Assembly (NCBI GenBank): GCA_944386975.1
Contig: CALXDC010000013.1
Location: 1-55,066, forward strand
Origin: an uncultured Oscillospiraceae bacterium
Lineage (GTDB): Bacteria; Bacillota; Clostridia; Oscillospirales; Oscillospiraceae
Reading direction: 5' to 3'
Length of the DNA stretch: 55,066 nt
Part shown: positions 1-8,120 of the stretch, piece after piece
Layout of the letters: every line of letters starts with the position of its first letter
How positions within the stretch are numbered: the first letter of the stretch is position 1
Made by a program: the position numbers and the translations under genes
The notes under the pieces: generated by a model
What the model was told of the DNA's origin: nothing
What the model saw: the letters and a program-made list of their open reading frames with translations, nothing else
The model's database searches: none

Positions 1-178
1 GGTTCTAAGCTGATTTTTGCCTACTTTTGTTCAGCGACAAAAGTAGGCCGCCGGAGGCAAAGAAGGTAACGAGGCTCGTCGGGCACCGACAAAAAGGGAC
101 ACCCCCCGCCGGAGGTAAAACACCTGCCGACGTGCGTCGGCCACCGACAAAAGGAAATCACCTCGTCAGGGGGAAAAA
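1..178. repeat. Dispersed intergenic repeat, copy A, with hairpin core
   Basis: The 256 bases before the first gene hold no convincing coding region. Positions 18-59 are identical over 42 bases to 31848-31889. The core folds as a perfect 11-bp stem (CCTACTTTTGT / ACAAAAGTAGG, 20-47) with a 6-base loop. The flanking part at 130-168 resembles a third locus near 48780-48826, where the shared block is around GACAAAAGGAAA and CGTCAG. The function is unknown; it looks like a dispersed intergenic repeat family. Confidence 0.7.
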
Positions 179-256
179 GAAACCGGGTATAGGGACATCC
201 CGGTTCAACATATCCTTTTCCCGGGAAAACTTCCCGAGAAAAGGAGGTGGCCCGCC

Positions 257-952
257 TTGCGCCGCCGCCGGTATCCCCGTCCTCCCATGGCCGCCCGCCA
301 CCGGGTTGCCCTTCTCTGCCTCCTGCTGGCTGTCCTCCTGCTGACCCTCTTCCTGGTGGCCGCCTTCCACCTGAAGAGCGTCCTCTCCAGCCTGGCGGTG
401 ACTCGTGTCTCCAACACCGTCAACCGTGTGGTCACTGCCGCCGTTACCGACACCATCAACAACGGCGGCATCCGCTACAACGACCTCATTACCTTTGAAA
501 AGGACGGCCAGGGCCAGATCACCGCTCTTCAGACCAACATGGCGGAATTCAACCGCATCCAGTCCGCCATCGTGGACGACGTTCTTTCCCGCATGTCGGA
601 GGTGTCCACCACCGACCTGGCCATCCCCCTGGGTACCCTCACCGGCTCCGCCCTTCTGGCAGGCCGTGGGCCCGTCTTCCGGGTGCGGATGCAGTTTGTG
701 GGCAGCTCCACCGCCCGCTTCGAAAACGAGTTCACCGAGGCGGGCATCAATCAGACCAAGCACCGCATCATCCTCAGCGTAGATGTGTCGGTGTCCATCC
801 TGCTGCCGGGGTTTTCCACCTACACCAAGGTCTCCAACGACTTCACCGTGGCGGAGACTGTCATCGTGGGCACGGTACCGGGCAGCTATGTCTATTTCAA
901 CGGCAACTACGAGGAAGCCGAGGACTACATCATGAACAACGCCGGTCCCTGA
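257..952 (+). CDS. yunB: Sporulation protein YunB
   Basis: This is a 231-residue protein with a basic N-terminus and one membrane segment at about residues 15-38, followed by an extracytoplasmic domain. The pattern of a conserved TINNGG segment, an IPLGTLTG segment and a C-terminal TVIVGTVPGSYV segment matches the YunB family, which in Bacillus is made in the mother cell under SigE and is needed for normal spore formation. Its biochemical role is not known. I chose the TTG at 257 because AAGGAGG sits at 241-247, nine bases upstream; no ATG is better placed. It ends 29 bases before ligA and is probably co-transcribed with it. This gene is one of the clearest signs that the host makes spores. 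Confidence 0.85.
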   Translation: MRRRRYPRPPMAARHRVALLCLLLAVLLLTLFLVAAFHLKSVLSSLAVTRVSNTVNRVVTAAVTDTINNGGIRYNDLITFEKDGQGQITALQTNMAEFNRIQSAIVDDVLSRMSEVSTTDLAIPLGTLTGSALLAGRGPVFRVRMQFVGSSTARFENEFTEAGINQTKHRIILSVDVSVSILLPGFSTYTKVSNDFTVAETVIVGTVPGSYVYFNGNYEEAEDYIMNNAGP

Positions 953-981
953 CCGGCCTTTTACCAAGGAGGAACCCCTGT

Positions 982-2958
982 ATGGACTACCGCCAGGAGA
1001 TGGAGCAACTGCGCCAAGAGCTCAACCAGCACGGCTATCGCTACTATGTGCTGGACGATCCTATTATCTCAGACTACGAATACGACCACATGCTCCGCCG
1101 CCTGGAGGACCTGGAGCGGGAGCACCCGGAGGAGATCACCCCCGATTCCCCCACCCAGCGGGTGGGGGGCGCTCCCGTTACCGATTTTCCCTCCTACGCC
1201 CACCCGGTGCCCCTGGAGAGTCTCCAGGATGTCTTCGACGGGGGGGAGGTCGCCGACTTCCTGGAGCGTACCGCCCAGGCGGTGCCGGGCGCCGCCTATA
1301 GCGTGGAGCCCAAGGTGGACGGTCTCTCCGTGGCGCTGGAGTACCGGGACGGCGTCTTTGTCCGGGGGGCCACCCGGGGGGACGGCCGCACTGGGGAGGA
1401 CGTGACGGAGAACCTCCGCACCATCCGCTCCATCCCCATGACCCTGCCGGAAAAGCTCCCCCGGCTCATTGTCCGGGGAGAGGTCTATATGTCCAAAACC
1501 GTCTTCGCGGAGCTCAACCGCCAGCGGGAGCTCCGGGGGGAGGCACTGATGGCCAACCCCCGCAACGCCGCCGCCGGGTCTCTCCGGCAGCTGGACCCCA
1601 AGATCTGCGCCCAGCGGAAGCTGGATATCGCCGTCTTTAACCTCCAGCTGGCGGAGGGGAAGACCTTTGCCACCCACACCGAGACCCTGGACTACCTCCG
1701 CAGCCAGCGCTTCAAGGTGATCCCCGCCAAGCGCCTCTCTGTGCCGGAGGAGATTTTGGCGGAGATCGAGCGGCTCAACGACACCCGGGAAACTCTGCCC
1801 TTTGATATGGATGGCGCGGTTGTAAAGCTTGACAGCTTGTCAGAGCGGGATATTCTTGGCTCCACGGCCAAATGCCCCCGGTGGGCGGTGGCCTTCAAGT
1901 ACCCGCCGGAGCAGAAGCCCACGGTGGTGAAGGAGATTGTGGTCCAGGTGGGCCGCACCGGGGTGCTGACCCCCAAGGTGGTGGTGGAGCCGGTGCGTCT
2001 GGCGGGCACCACCGTCACCAACGCCACCCTTCACAACCAGGATTTCATCGACGAGAAGGACATCCGGGTGGGGGACACGGTGATCGTCCAGAAGGCAGGG
2101 GAGATCATTCCCGAGGTGGTGGCCGTGGTGAAAGAGAAGCGGCCGGAGGGCACGGTGCCTTACCACCTGCCCAGCACCTGCCCCGTCTGCGGCGCTGTCG
2201 TGGAGCGGGACGAGGACGGGGCGGCATGGCGGTGCACCGGGGCGGAGTGCCCGGCCCAGCTGCTGCGCAATCTCGTCCACTTTGGAAGCCGCAACGCCAT
2301 GGACATCGACGGCGTGGGCCCGGCGGTGATGGAGCAGCTCATCAGCCGGGGACTGGTGAAAAACGCCGCCGACCTCTACTTCCTCACGGCGGAGCAGCTG
2401 GAGGAGCTGGACCGGATGGGGAAGAAGTCCGCCGCCAACGCGGTGAAGGCCATTGACGACTCCCGGAGCCGGGGCCTGGAGCGGCTGCTATACGCGCTCG
2501 GCATCCGGCAGGTGGGGGAGAAGGCGGGTAAGATCCTGGGGGCCCACTTCGGCACCTTCGACGCCCTGGCTGCCGCCGGGGAGGAGGAGCTCACCGCCAT
2601 CGACGACGTGGGGGCTATCACCGCAGGTTATATCCGCCGGTGGATCGACAGTCCCCAGGGCAAGCACCTCATCGGCCGTCTGAAGGAGGCGGGGGTGTCC
2701 ATGGACAGCGCCGCCGTGAAGGTGGACGACCGCTTTGCCGGGATGACCTTCGTCCTCACCGGGGCCCTGGAGCGATTCAGCCGCACCGAGGCTGCCGCCC
2801 TCATCGAGGAGCGGGGGGGCAAGGCCAGCGGCAGCGTCAGCAAGAAGACCACCTATGTGGTGGCCGGAGCGGACGCGGGCAGCAAGCTCCGCAAGGCCCA
2901 GGAGCTGGGCATCCCCGTCCTCACCGAGGAGGAATTTGCGGAGATGGCAGGGCTATAA
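982..2958 (+). CDS. ligA: NAD-dependent DNA ligase LigA
   Basis: This 658-residue protein seals nicks in duplex DNA during replication and repair using NAD+. The domain order is complete: an N-terminal Ia/adenylation domain with the nucleotidyl-lysine motif KVDG near residue 111, an OB fold, a four-cysteine zinc finger (CPVC at about 400, then CTGAEC), helix-hairpin-helix repeats, and a C-terminal BRCT domain from about residue 583 (FVLTGALE, TYVVAGADAGSK). The length is normal for the family. The ATG at 982 is preceded by AAGGAGGA at about 966-973. It lies just downstream of yunB in the same direction and is followed by a terminator hairpin shared with the opposing dapH gene. Confidence 0.97.
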   Translation: MDYRQEMEQLRQELNQHGYRYYVLDDPIISDYEYDHMLRRLEDLEREHPEEITPDSPTQRVGGAPVTDFPSYAHPVPLESLQDVFDGGEVADFLERTAQAVPGAAYSVEPKVDGLSVALEYRDGVFVRGATRGDGRTGEDVTENLRTIRSIPMTLPEKLPRLIVRGEVYMSKTVFAELNRQRELRGEALMANPRNAAAGSLRQLDPKICAQRKLDIAVFNLQLAEGKTFATHTETLDYLRSQRFKVIPAKRLSVPEEILAEIERLNDTRETLPFDMDGAVVKLDSLSERDILGSTAKCPRWAVAFKYPPEQKPTVVKEIVVQVGRTGVLTPKVVVEPVRLAGTTVTNATLHNQDFIDEKDIRVGDTVIVQKAGEIIPEVVAVVKEKRPEGTVPYHLPSTCPVCGAVVERDEDGAAWRCTGAECPAQLLRNLVHFGSRNAMDIDGVGPAVMEQLISRGLVKNAADLYFLTAEQLEELDRMGKKSAANAVKAIDDSRSRGLERLLYALGIRQVGEKAGKILGAHFGTFDALAAAGEEELTAIDDVGAITAGYIRRWIDSPQGKHLIGRLKEAGVSMDSAAVKVDDRFAGMTFVLTGALERFSRTEAAALIEERGGKASGSVSKKTTYVVAGADAGSKLRKAQELGIPVLTEEEFAEMAGL

Positions 2959-2983
2959 AGGGAGTTTCTTTTACAAAATGAAA

Positions 2984-3019
2984 ACAAAAAAAGCACCCCC
3001 GGACCCGTCCGGGGGTGCT
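2984..3019 (-). terminator. Rho-independent terminator of the dap operon (bidirectional)
   Basis: A 12-bp perfect stem (AGCACCCCCGGA / TCCGGGGGTGCT) with a 4-base loop lies at 2992-3019. On the minus strand it is followed by a T-rich run (complement of 2985-2991), so it mainly serves the leftward dapA-dapB-dapH transcript. It lies between the ends of ligA and dapH and may also stop ligA reading. Confidence 0.88.
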
Positions 3020-3032
3020 CTGCGTCTGGTTG

Positions 3033-3731
3033 TCACAGCTGCCGGAGGGTGTCCTCCAGAGCAGTTTTCAGAGTGGTCTTTTCATCCTTCATTTTGATGA
3101 TCCGGGCGGGGCAGCCCGCCACCACGGCATTGGCGGGGACATCCTCAATAACCACGGCTCCGGCGGCCACCACGGCCCCCTTGCCGATGTGGACGCCCTC
3201 GATGACCACCGCGTTGGCCCCGATAAGCACATCGTCCTCCACGATGACGGGGGTGGCGCTGGCGGGCTCGATGACCCCGGCCAGCACGGCCCCGGCCCCG
3301 ATGTGGCAGTGGTCGCCCACGGTGGCCCGGCCGCCTAAGATGGCCCCCATGTCGATCATGGTGCCCTTGCCGATGACGGCGCCGATGTTGATGACGGCCC
3401 CCATCATGATCACCGCTGCGTCCCCGATGGAGACCTGCTCCCGGATGAGAGCGCCGGGCTCGATGCGGGCGTTGATCCCCTTCAGGTCCAGAAGGGGAAT
3501 GGCGCTGTTGCGCCGGTCGTTCTCCACCACCATGTCGGCGATGCTGCCGGCGTTGGCCTCCAGAATGGGGCCCAGCTCCCGCCAGTCCCCGAAGACCACC
3601 TTGCTGCGGCCCTCGCCGAAGACGGAGGCGCTGCCGTAGTCGATGGGGGCGGTCTCGTTGACATAGACCTTCACCGGGGTCTTCTTTTCGGCGCTTCCAA
3701 TGTAGGAGATAATCTCCTGGGCTGTCATCAT
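3033..3731 (-). CDS. dapH: 2,3,4,5-tetrahydrodipicolinate N-acetyltransferase DapH
   Basis: This 232-residue protein transfers an acetyl group from acetyl-CoA to tetrahydrodipicolinate, the first committed step of the acetylase branch of lysine and diaminopimelate synthesis. Residues 90-220 show a left-handed beta-helix made of hexapeptide repeats (such as [36 protein letters not shown]), and the N-terminal domain is that of the DapH family. The start is ATG at 3731, which overlaps the dapB stop by four bases (ATGA), with GGAGG upstream. It is the last gene of dapA-dapB-dapH. Having DapH rather than DapL-aminotransferase or Ddh implies that the cell also needs an N-acetyl-diaminopimelate deacetylase; the M20 gene at 5777 is a candidate. 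Confidence 0.95.
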   Translation of the reverse strand: MMTAQEIISYIGSAEKKTPVKVYVNETAPIDYGSASVFGEGRSKVVFGDWRELGPILEANAGSIADMVVENDRRNSAIPLLDLKGINARIEPGALIREQVSIGDAAVIMMGAVINIGAVIGKGTMIDMGAILGGRATVGDHCHIGAGAVLAGVIEPASATPVIVEDDVLIGANAVVIEGVHIGKGAVVAAGAVVIEDVPANAVVAGCPARIIKMKDEKTTLKTALEDTLRQL

Positions 3732-4456
3732 GCGTTGCTTCCTCCAAACAAAATATCCTGGAGCTCATACCGGCCCTTGGGCATACGGACGAGCTTGCGG
3801 GCCACCATCAGGGCCCCGTTGACGAAGATCTGCCGGGAACCGGCCTTGTGGACAACCTCCAGCACCTCGTCCACGCCGAAGTAGCTCACGGTGTGCTCCC
3901 CGGCCACGGTGCCGCCCCGGATGGCATGGACGCCGATCTCATTTTTTGTCCGAGCCCCGCAGATGCCCTCCCGGCCATATACCGGGCGCATCTCGTGGTT
4001 GGGGTCGGCGGCGTCAAGGAGCAGCTTGGCCGTGCCGCTGGGGGCGTCCACCTTCTTGTTGTGGTGGGTCTCCACGATCTCGATGTCGAAGTCCCCCTTC
4101 AGAATGGGGGTGATCTCCGCCACCACCCGGCGCATCACCGCCACGCCTACGGAGTAGTTGGCGCTGTGGATCACCGGGGCGTACTGGCCAAGGCGGTCGA
4201 AAACCTTCAGGTCCGTCTCGCTCATGCCGGTGGTGCCGCTGAGAAGGGGGGTGCCGGTGCGCCGGACGTAGTCCGCCACCCGGGAGAGGGAGGCGGGGTT
4301 GGAGAAGTCGATGACCACGTCGGCACAGGGACCCATGGTCTCCAGGTCGGTAAAGTTGTCGATGTCCACCACGGCGGCAATCTCGTCGCCGGCGGCTAAG
4401 GCGGTCTGCTCAATGAGCTGGCCCATGCGGCCGTGGCCGACTAACAGAATCCTCAT
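3728..4456 (-). CDS. dapB: 4-hydroxy-tetrahydrodipicolinate reductase DapB
   Basis: The 242-residue protein reduces the DapA product to tetrahydrodipicolinate using NAD(P)H. It has an N-terminal Rossmann nucleotide site (LLVGHGRMG, residues 4-12), the family segment HSANYSVGV, and the catalytic [13 protein letters not shown] stretch that binds substrate. The open frame extends far upstream, but that part is out-of-frame dapA sequence; ATG 4456 fits because it overlaps the dapA stop by four bases and gives the expected family N-terminus. Both junctions in dapA-dapB-dapH are ATGA overlaps, which points to translational coupling. Confidence 0.95.
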   Translation of the reverse strand: MRILLVGHGRMGQLIEQTALAAGDEIAAVVDIDNFTDLETMGPCADVVIDFSNPASLSRVADYVRRTGTPLLSGTTGMSETDLKVFDRLGQYAPVIHSANYSVGVAVMRRVVAEITPILKGDFDIEIVETHHNKKVDAPSGTAKLLLDAADPNHEMRPVYGREGICGARTKNEIGVHAIRGGTVAGEHTVSYFGVDEVLEVVHKAGSRQIFVNGALMVARKLVRMPKGRYELQDILFGGSNA

Positions 4457-5346
4457 GCCAGCAGCCCTGCCTCTCTCAGCATGCCCCGCAGGGACTCCTG
4501 GTGCTCCGCCGTCATCTCGCACAGGGGGAGACGGAAGGTGCCGGCGTGCATGCCCATCATGTTCATGGCGGTCTTCACGGGGATGGGGTTCACTTCCATG
4601 AAGAGGCCGTTCATCAGCTTCAGGTACTTCACGGCGGTGGCCACGGCGGCCTCCCGGTTGCCATTGAGGTAATCCATCACCATGTCGTGGCACTGGCGGG
4701 GCATAATGTTGGCCCACACGGAGATAACGCCGCTGCCGCCGATGCTCAGGAGGGGGATGGTGATGTCGTCGTTGCCGCACCAGAGAGCGAAGGTATCGCT
4801 GATGCAGTGGGCGATCTTCATGGCATAGGACATGTCGCCGCTGGCCTCCTTGATGCCCGCCACGTTGGGGTGGACGCTGAGACGCTCCACCACCTGGGGC
4901 GCGATGGAGCACCCGGTGCGGCCGGGGACGTTGTAGAGGATGGCGGGGATGTCCACCTGATCCACCACGGTGGCGAAGTGGCGGTACATGCCCTCGGTGT
5001 TGGCCTTGTTGTAGTAGGGGGAGATGAGGAGCAGTCCGTCGGCCCCCAGATCCTGGGCCCGCTGGCTCTTCTCCAGCATGGTCTGGGTGCTGTTGGAGCC
5101 GGTGCCGGCGATGACGGGCATCCGGCCTGCCGCCGTCTCCACCACGCAGCGGAGGGTCTCGTCATCCTCCTCATGGCTCATGGTAGAGGACTCGCCGGTG
5201 GTGCCGAGAGTCAAAATGGCGTCGGTTTTGTTCTCGATATGCCACTCCACCCACTGCCGCAGCTGTTCAAAATTGACGCTGCCGTCCTCGCGGAAGGGGG
5301 TTACCAGGGCCACGATGGAGCCCTTCAGTCCTTGCAGCTTGTTCAT
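4453..5346 (-). CDS. dapA: 4-hydroxy-tetrahydrodipicolinate synthase DapA
   Basis: The 297-residue TIM-barrel aldolase condenses pyruvate with aspartate semialdehyde, the entry step of lysine/diaminopimelate synthesis. Seen in the sequence are the N-terminal GSIVALVTPF, the GTTGES substrate loop, the NVPGRTG segment containing the active tyrosine region, and the Schiff-base lysine in VAGIKEASGD. An upstream in-frame extension is open, but ATG 5346 has an AGGAGG site 8 bases away and gives the normal length. It is the first gene of the dap operon, directly downstream of a lysine riboswitch and terminator, so transcription is expected to fall when lysine is plentiful. Confidence 0.96.
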   Translation of the reverse strand: MNKLQGLKGSIVALVTPFREDGSVNFEQLRQWVEWHIENKTDAILTLGTTGESSTMSHEEDDETLRCVVETAAGRMPVIAGTGSNSTQTMLEKSQRAQDLGADGLLLISPYYNKANTEGMYRHFATVVDQVDIPAILYNVPGRTGCSIAPQVVERLSVHPNVAGIKEASGDMSYAMKIAHCISDTFALWCGNDDITIPLLSIGGSGVISVWANIMPRQCHDMVMDYLNGNREAAVATAVKYLKLMNGLFMEVNPIPVKTAMNMMGMHAGTFRLPLCEMTAEHQESLRGMLREAGLLA

Positions 5347-5370
5347 ACCTTGTTTTCCTCCTATTTTTGT

Positions 5371-5597
5371 TTTGAAAAACAAGAAAGCCGGTAGGCTCTC
5401 TACCGACTTACACAAATATCCCTGTGACAGTTAGTAGATAGCGCAACTGCGGCATACGCCGCAGACAGTGACGGAGATGTTCTCCCCGCCCCCATCCCAC
5501 CGCCACGCCTGACGATGGAATTCGGCGGACTTGCTTCCTCTGCGTTCCCAGCCTGCCGGCTCCCGCAGCATCGTCGCATCCGCGCCTCTATCTTGTT
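5371..5597 (-). promoter_or_regulatory. Lysine riboswitch with intrinsic terminator upstream of dapA
   Basis: On the minus strand an aptamer begins around 5594 with GATAGAGGCGC, closes its P1 stem with GCGCTATC at about 5436-5444, and contains the family-like AAGTCCGCCGAA and CTGTCAC segments between. It is followed by an expression platform: a 10-bp hairpin at 5385-5409 (one G-U pair) and a U-rich tail at 5371-5384. The position just ahead of dapA supports a lysine aptamer. The individual junction helices were not modelled, so the exact limits are approximate. Confidence 0.8.
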
Positions 5598-5610
5598 TTT
5601 ATCGATATTC

Positions 5611-5639
5611 ACCATAACACAACTGCTGCGCCTTTGCAA
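5611..5639 (-). promoter_or_regulatory. Promoter of the dapA-dapB-dapH operon
   Basis: On the minus strand TTGCAA (-35) is separated by 17 bases from TATGGT (-10), placing the transcript start just ahead of the lysine riboswitch. Confidence 0.65.
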
Positions 5640-5693
5640 GAGGGAAAATCAAATATTTTCAGAAAACCGGAGGCCTCCTCCTGCGTCACGGGG

Positions 5694-5722
5694 TGTACAA
5701 GGGGGCGGGGATGTGGTATGAT
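5694..5722 (+). promoter_or_regulatory. Candidate promoter of the M20 deacylase gene
   Basis: TGTACA (4 of 6 bases match -35) and TATGAT (5 of 6 match -10) are separated by 17 bases. It sits about 55 bases before the start codon and faces away from the dap promoter. Confidence 0.5.
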
Positions 5723-5776
5723 ACGGAAAAAATCGGCCTGCCGCCTGGGGCGGCGGACCGGGAGGAGGACTGTCCC

Positions 5777-6883
5777 ATGACTGCATCCGTTGTCGCCCAC
5801 CGCCGGGCGCTCCACCGGATTCCCGAGCTGGACCGGGATTTGCCGGAGACCTTGGCGTATGTAAAAAAAGTGCTGGAACCCCTTGGCTGTGAAGTGTTTT
5901 CCCCTGTCGCCGGTTCCCTCTGCGCCTGGTTTGACCGGGGGCGGGAGCACACCGTGGCCTTCCGGGCGGATCTGGACGCCCTGCCGGTGGAGGAGGCGGG
6001 GGACCCCCCCTACCGCTCCTGCCACCCGGGCAAAATGCACGCCTGCGGCCACGACGGTCACACCGCCATGGTGCTGGCATTGGGGGAGCTGGCAGCGGGG
6101 CTCACCGACCTTCCCCGGAACGTGCTCCTCATCTTTCAGCCCGCCGAGGAGACCCAGGGGGGCGCCAAGGGCATCTGCGAGACGGGGCTTTTAGAGCGGT
6201 ACCGTGTGGACCGGGTCTTCGGCTTCCATCTGTGGCCGGGGCTGCCCAAGGGCACCGTCTGGACCCGCCCCGGGGCTATGATGGCGAAGAACAGCGAGAT
6301 CAATGTGATCATTGAAGGCAAGAGCGCCCACATCACCCGGAGCGGGCAGGGGATTGACGCCCTCTGGATCGGCTGCGAGGCCCTGCGGCGCATCCGGACT
6401 CTGGAGGAGACGGAGCTTCCCGCCGGGGAGCCGGGGCTGGTGAAGTTCGGCAAAATGGTCAGCGGTACCGTCCGCAACGCCGTCAGCAGCCACACGGAGC
6501 TCCAGGGCACCGTCCGGGTGTTCTCCATGGATACCTTCCACCGCATCGTCCGCCGCTGTGGGGAGATCATGGAGGAGCTGGAGCGGGAGTACGGCTGCAA
6601 AGCCCGGGTGGAGTTCAGCGAGGGGTATCTGCCGGTGATGAACGATCCACAGCTGGTGGAGACGGTGTGCCGGGAGTTGGGGGCGGAGGCCCCGGGGATC
6701 CTGCCGCAGCCGGACATGACGGCGGAGGACTTCTCCTTCTACCAGGACCGGGCGCCGGGGATGTTCTGCTTTTTGGGGGTGGGGGAGACCCCCGCCCTTC
6801 ACGCCGCCGACTTCGACTTTGACGACGAGGCGGTGCTGCCCCGGGGGACGGCCTTCTTCCAGAAGCTGCTGCTGCTCCCCTGA
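5777..6883 (+). CDS. M20D family amidohydrolase, possible N-acetyl-diaminopimelate deacetylase
   Basis: This 368-residue zinc-dependent amidohydrolase removes acyl groups from N-acyl amino acids. The family signatures are present in order: FRADLDALPV, the metal-site MHACGHDGHTAM, FQPAEE with the catalytic glutamates, the dimerisation-domain HITRSG region, and a C-terminal AEDFSFY. The start is ATG 5777 with GGAGGAGG nearby; an upstream in-frame extension would run into the promoter. Members include hippurate and N-acetylcysteine deacetylases, so the substrate cannot be read from sequence. Because it is divergent from dapA-dapB-dapH and the DapH route requires an N-acetyl-diaminopimelate deacetylase (DapL/YkuR is in this same family), I infer that as the most likely role. 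Confidence 0.85.
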   Translation: MTASVVAHRRALHRIPELDRDLPETLAYVKKVLEPLGCEVFSPVAGSLCAWFDRGREHTVAFRADLDALPVEEAGDPPYRSCHPGKMHACGHDGHTAMVLALGELAAGLTDLPRNVLLIFQPAEETQGGAKGICETGLLERYRVDRVFGFHLWPGLPKGTVWTRPGAMMAKNSEINVIIEGKSAHITRSGQGIDALWIGCEALRRIRTLEETELPAGEPGLVKFGKMVSGTVRNAVSSHTELQGTVRVFSMDTFHRIVRRCGEIMEELEREYGCKARVEFSEGYLPVMNDPQLVETVCRELGAEAPGILPQPDMTAEDFSFYQDRAPGMFCFLGVGETPALHAADFDFDDEAVLPRGTAFFQKLLLLP

Positions 6884-6926
6884 AGCACCTGGAGAAATAG
6901 ATTGACAAGCAGTTCTGCTTTACAAT

Positions 6927-6965
6927 AAACGGGCCGTCTCCCGGTAAGGGGCGGCCCGTTTGTTC
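6927..6965 (+). terminator. Rho-independent terminator after the M20 gene
   Basis: The stem AAACGGGCCG / CGGCCCGTTT with a GC-rich apex ends in TTTGTT, just downstream of the M20 gene. Confidence 0.8.
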
Positions 6966-6966
6966 A

Positions 6967-7422
6967 ACAAAATGACCGGGGAGCCGGACAAGGCTCCCCG
7001 GTCGGGGTAGGATCAAAAAATGGGGTAGGATAAAAGGTCGGGATAAAAATCAGGACAAAAGAAAGTTCAAAACGTCGGAGTGGTTCTGATCCCCGAAGGG
7101 ATCTACGATCGGGTTTGGAAGGTTGGGTTTCCGGTATTGCGTTGGTGTCATGCCTGGTTGAAATCTCATGGTGAATGGCTGCTATTTCAAACCGGTCAAT
7201 CAGGTTGGCGTCGGCCAACATCCAGCGCTCCTCGCCTTTCCCTGTGTCATGGCGTTTGCCCTGTGGTCCGAGCGCTGGAGAAGCTCCAACGGTGGGACGG
7301 GGCAGCTCCCGCCGCTCCAGGCGGGGAGGGGGGACCTCCCGAGAGCGGGAACCGTTTGCCGGGTATTACAGGGGGAACGGGACCATTCCGGTCTTGTATG
7401 TGTCAATCGCTCCACGCGTTCC
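6967..7422. other. Gene-poor gap with a strong hairpin and a possible gene remnant
   Basis: A 12-bp perfect stem (GACCGGGGAGCC / GGCTCCCCGGTC, 6974-7003) looks like a leftward terminator because its minus-strand tail is ATTTTG. Between it and the HD gene there is only an 85-codon leftward frame (6964-7221) whose first 20 residues look protein-like (ANLIDRFEIAAIHHEIS) while the rest is low in quality and runs through the hairpin. This may be a fragment of a decayed gene. I see nothing else I can name here. Confidence 0.45.
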
Positions 7423-7950
7423 TCAGCAGGCCGTAGAGACCCAGTCGCGGCGAAACAGCCTGCGCAGCTGCCAGCCTACCGTGGCGGACATCTCACGGGT
7501 AGCCACGATTTTGTCGGCCAGCGTCACGATCCAGGCCTCGCTGTTGCGGGGCATGGGGGCCAGCGGGAACATGTGCGTCTTGATGGCGGCATACTGGCGG
7601 TAATCCAATGCGAAGTAACGAGATGCCCGGTCCGCCGCCACTGTGCCGTGGAGAAAGGCATGCATATGGGTAACCCGTTTCCATCCGGTGTACTGATGGA
7701 CCATCTGCTTGTGGGATTCGTCCCGCCAGTTGTACCCGAAAAAGTCGTGGAGCATGGCGGCCCGGGTCACGGCCCGCACCCGCTCGTCACTGAGACCGAA
7801 AAAGCCGGCCAACCGGTAGGCTTCCTTGGCGGAGTCCAGCAGATGGTTGAACAGAGAGTTTTCTCCTCCGTGATGACAGTGCCCCCGCAGCGCCTGGAAC
7901 TGCGGGTGGCAAAGAATGTCTTCTGTCATCTCTTCAAATTCCTGGCCCAT
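7423..7950 (-). CDS. HD-domain protein, putative phosphohydrolase
   Basis: The 175-residue protein has the HD-superfamily metal-binding pattern: an early histidine cluster (GHCHHGG, then FNHLLD), the central AMLHDFFGYNW with the HD pair, and a later TLADKIVATRE segment with the last aspartate. Such small, free-standing HD proteins hydrolyse phosphate esters or nucleotides, but the substrate is unknown. I chose ATG 7950 because GGAGGTGA lies five bases upstream; the earlier in-frame ATG would overlap that site. It has its own promoter and is divergent from niaR. The family is widespread in Clostridia as a one-gene unit. Confidence 0.8.
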   Translation of the reverse strand: MGQEFEEMTEDILCHPQFQALRGHCHHGGENSLFNHLLDSAKEAYRLAGFFGLSDERVRAVTRAAMLHDFFGYNWRDESHKQMVHQYTGWKRVTHMHAFLHGTVAADRASRYFALDYRQYAAIKTHMFPLAPMPRNSEAWIVTLADKIVATREMSATVGWQLRRLFRRDWVSTAC

Positions 7951-7983
7951 GGGACTCACCTCCATCTGTTCTTTGGTACCTTT

Positions 7984-8012
7984 ATTATACTATGGCGGGG
8001 TCACAAATGCAA
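7984..8012 (-). promoter_or_regulatory. Promoter of the HD-domain gene
   Basis: On the minus strand TTGCAT (-35), 17 bases, and a perfect TATAAT (-10) stand about 35 bases ahead of the start codon. Confidence 0.75.
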
Positions 8013-8052
8013 GAAATAGTTATTTGGAATTTTTCGTCATACGGCCGGATTC

Positions 8053-8081
8053 TTGCCGTTTATTGACGGCTGTGGTACAAT
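8053..8081 (+). promoter_or_regulatory. Promoter of the NiaR-like gene
   Basis: TTGCCG and TACAAT are 17 bases apart. The -10 box abuts the ATG at 8082, so that ATG cannot be on the transcript, which supports the later start at 8121. Confidence 0.7.
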
Positions 8082-8120
8082 ATGAAAAACAATTTCTCAA
8101 GGGAAGGGAGCGGGGCCGGC

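Noticed and set aside
158-967. A 269-codon frame on the minus strand at the left edge
   Set aside because: It is the antisense shadow of yunB.
3728-4912. A 394-residue DapB with an N-terminal extension
   Set aside because: The first ~150 residues are an out-of-frame reading of dapA; ATG 4456 gives a normal DapB with a coupled start.
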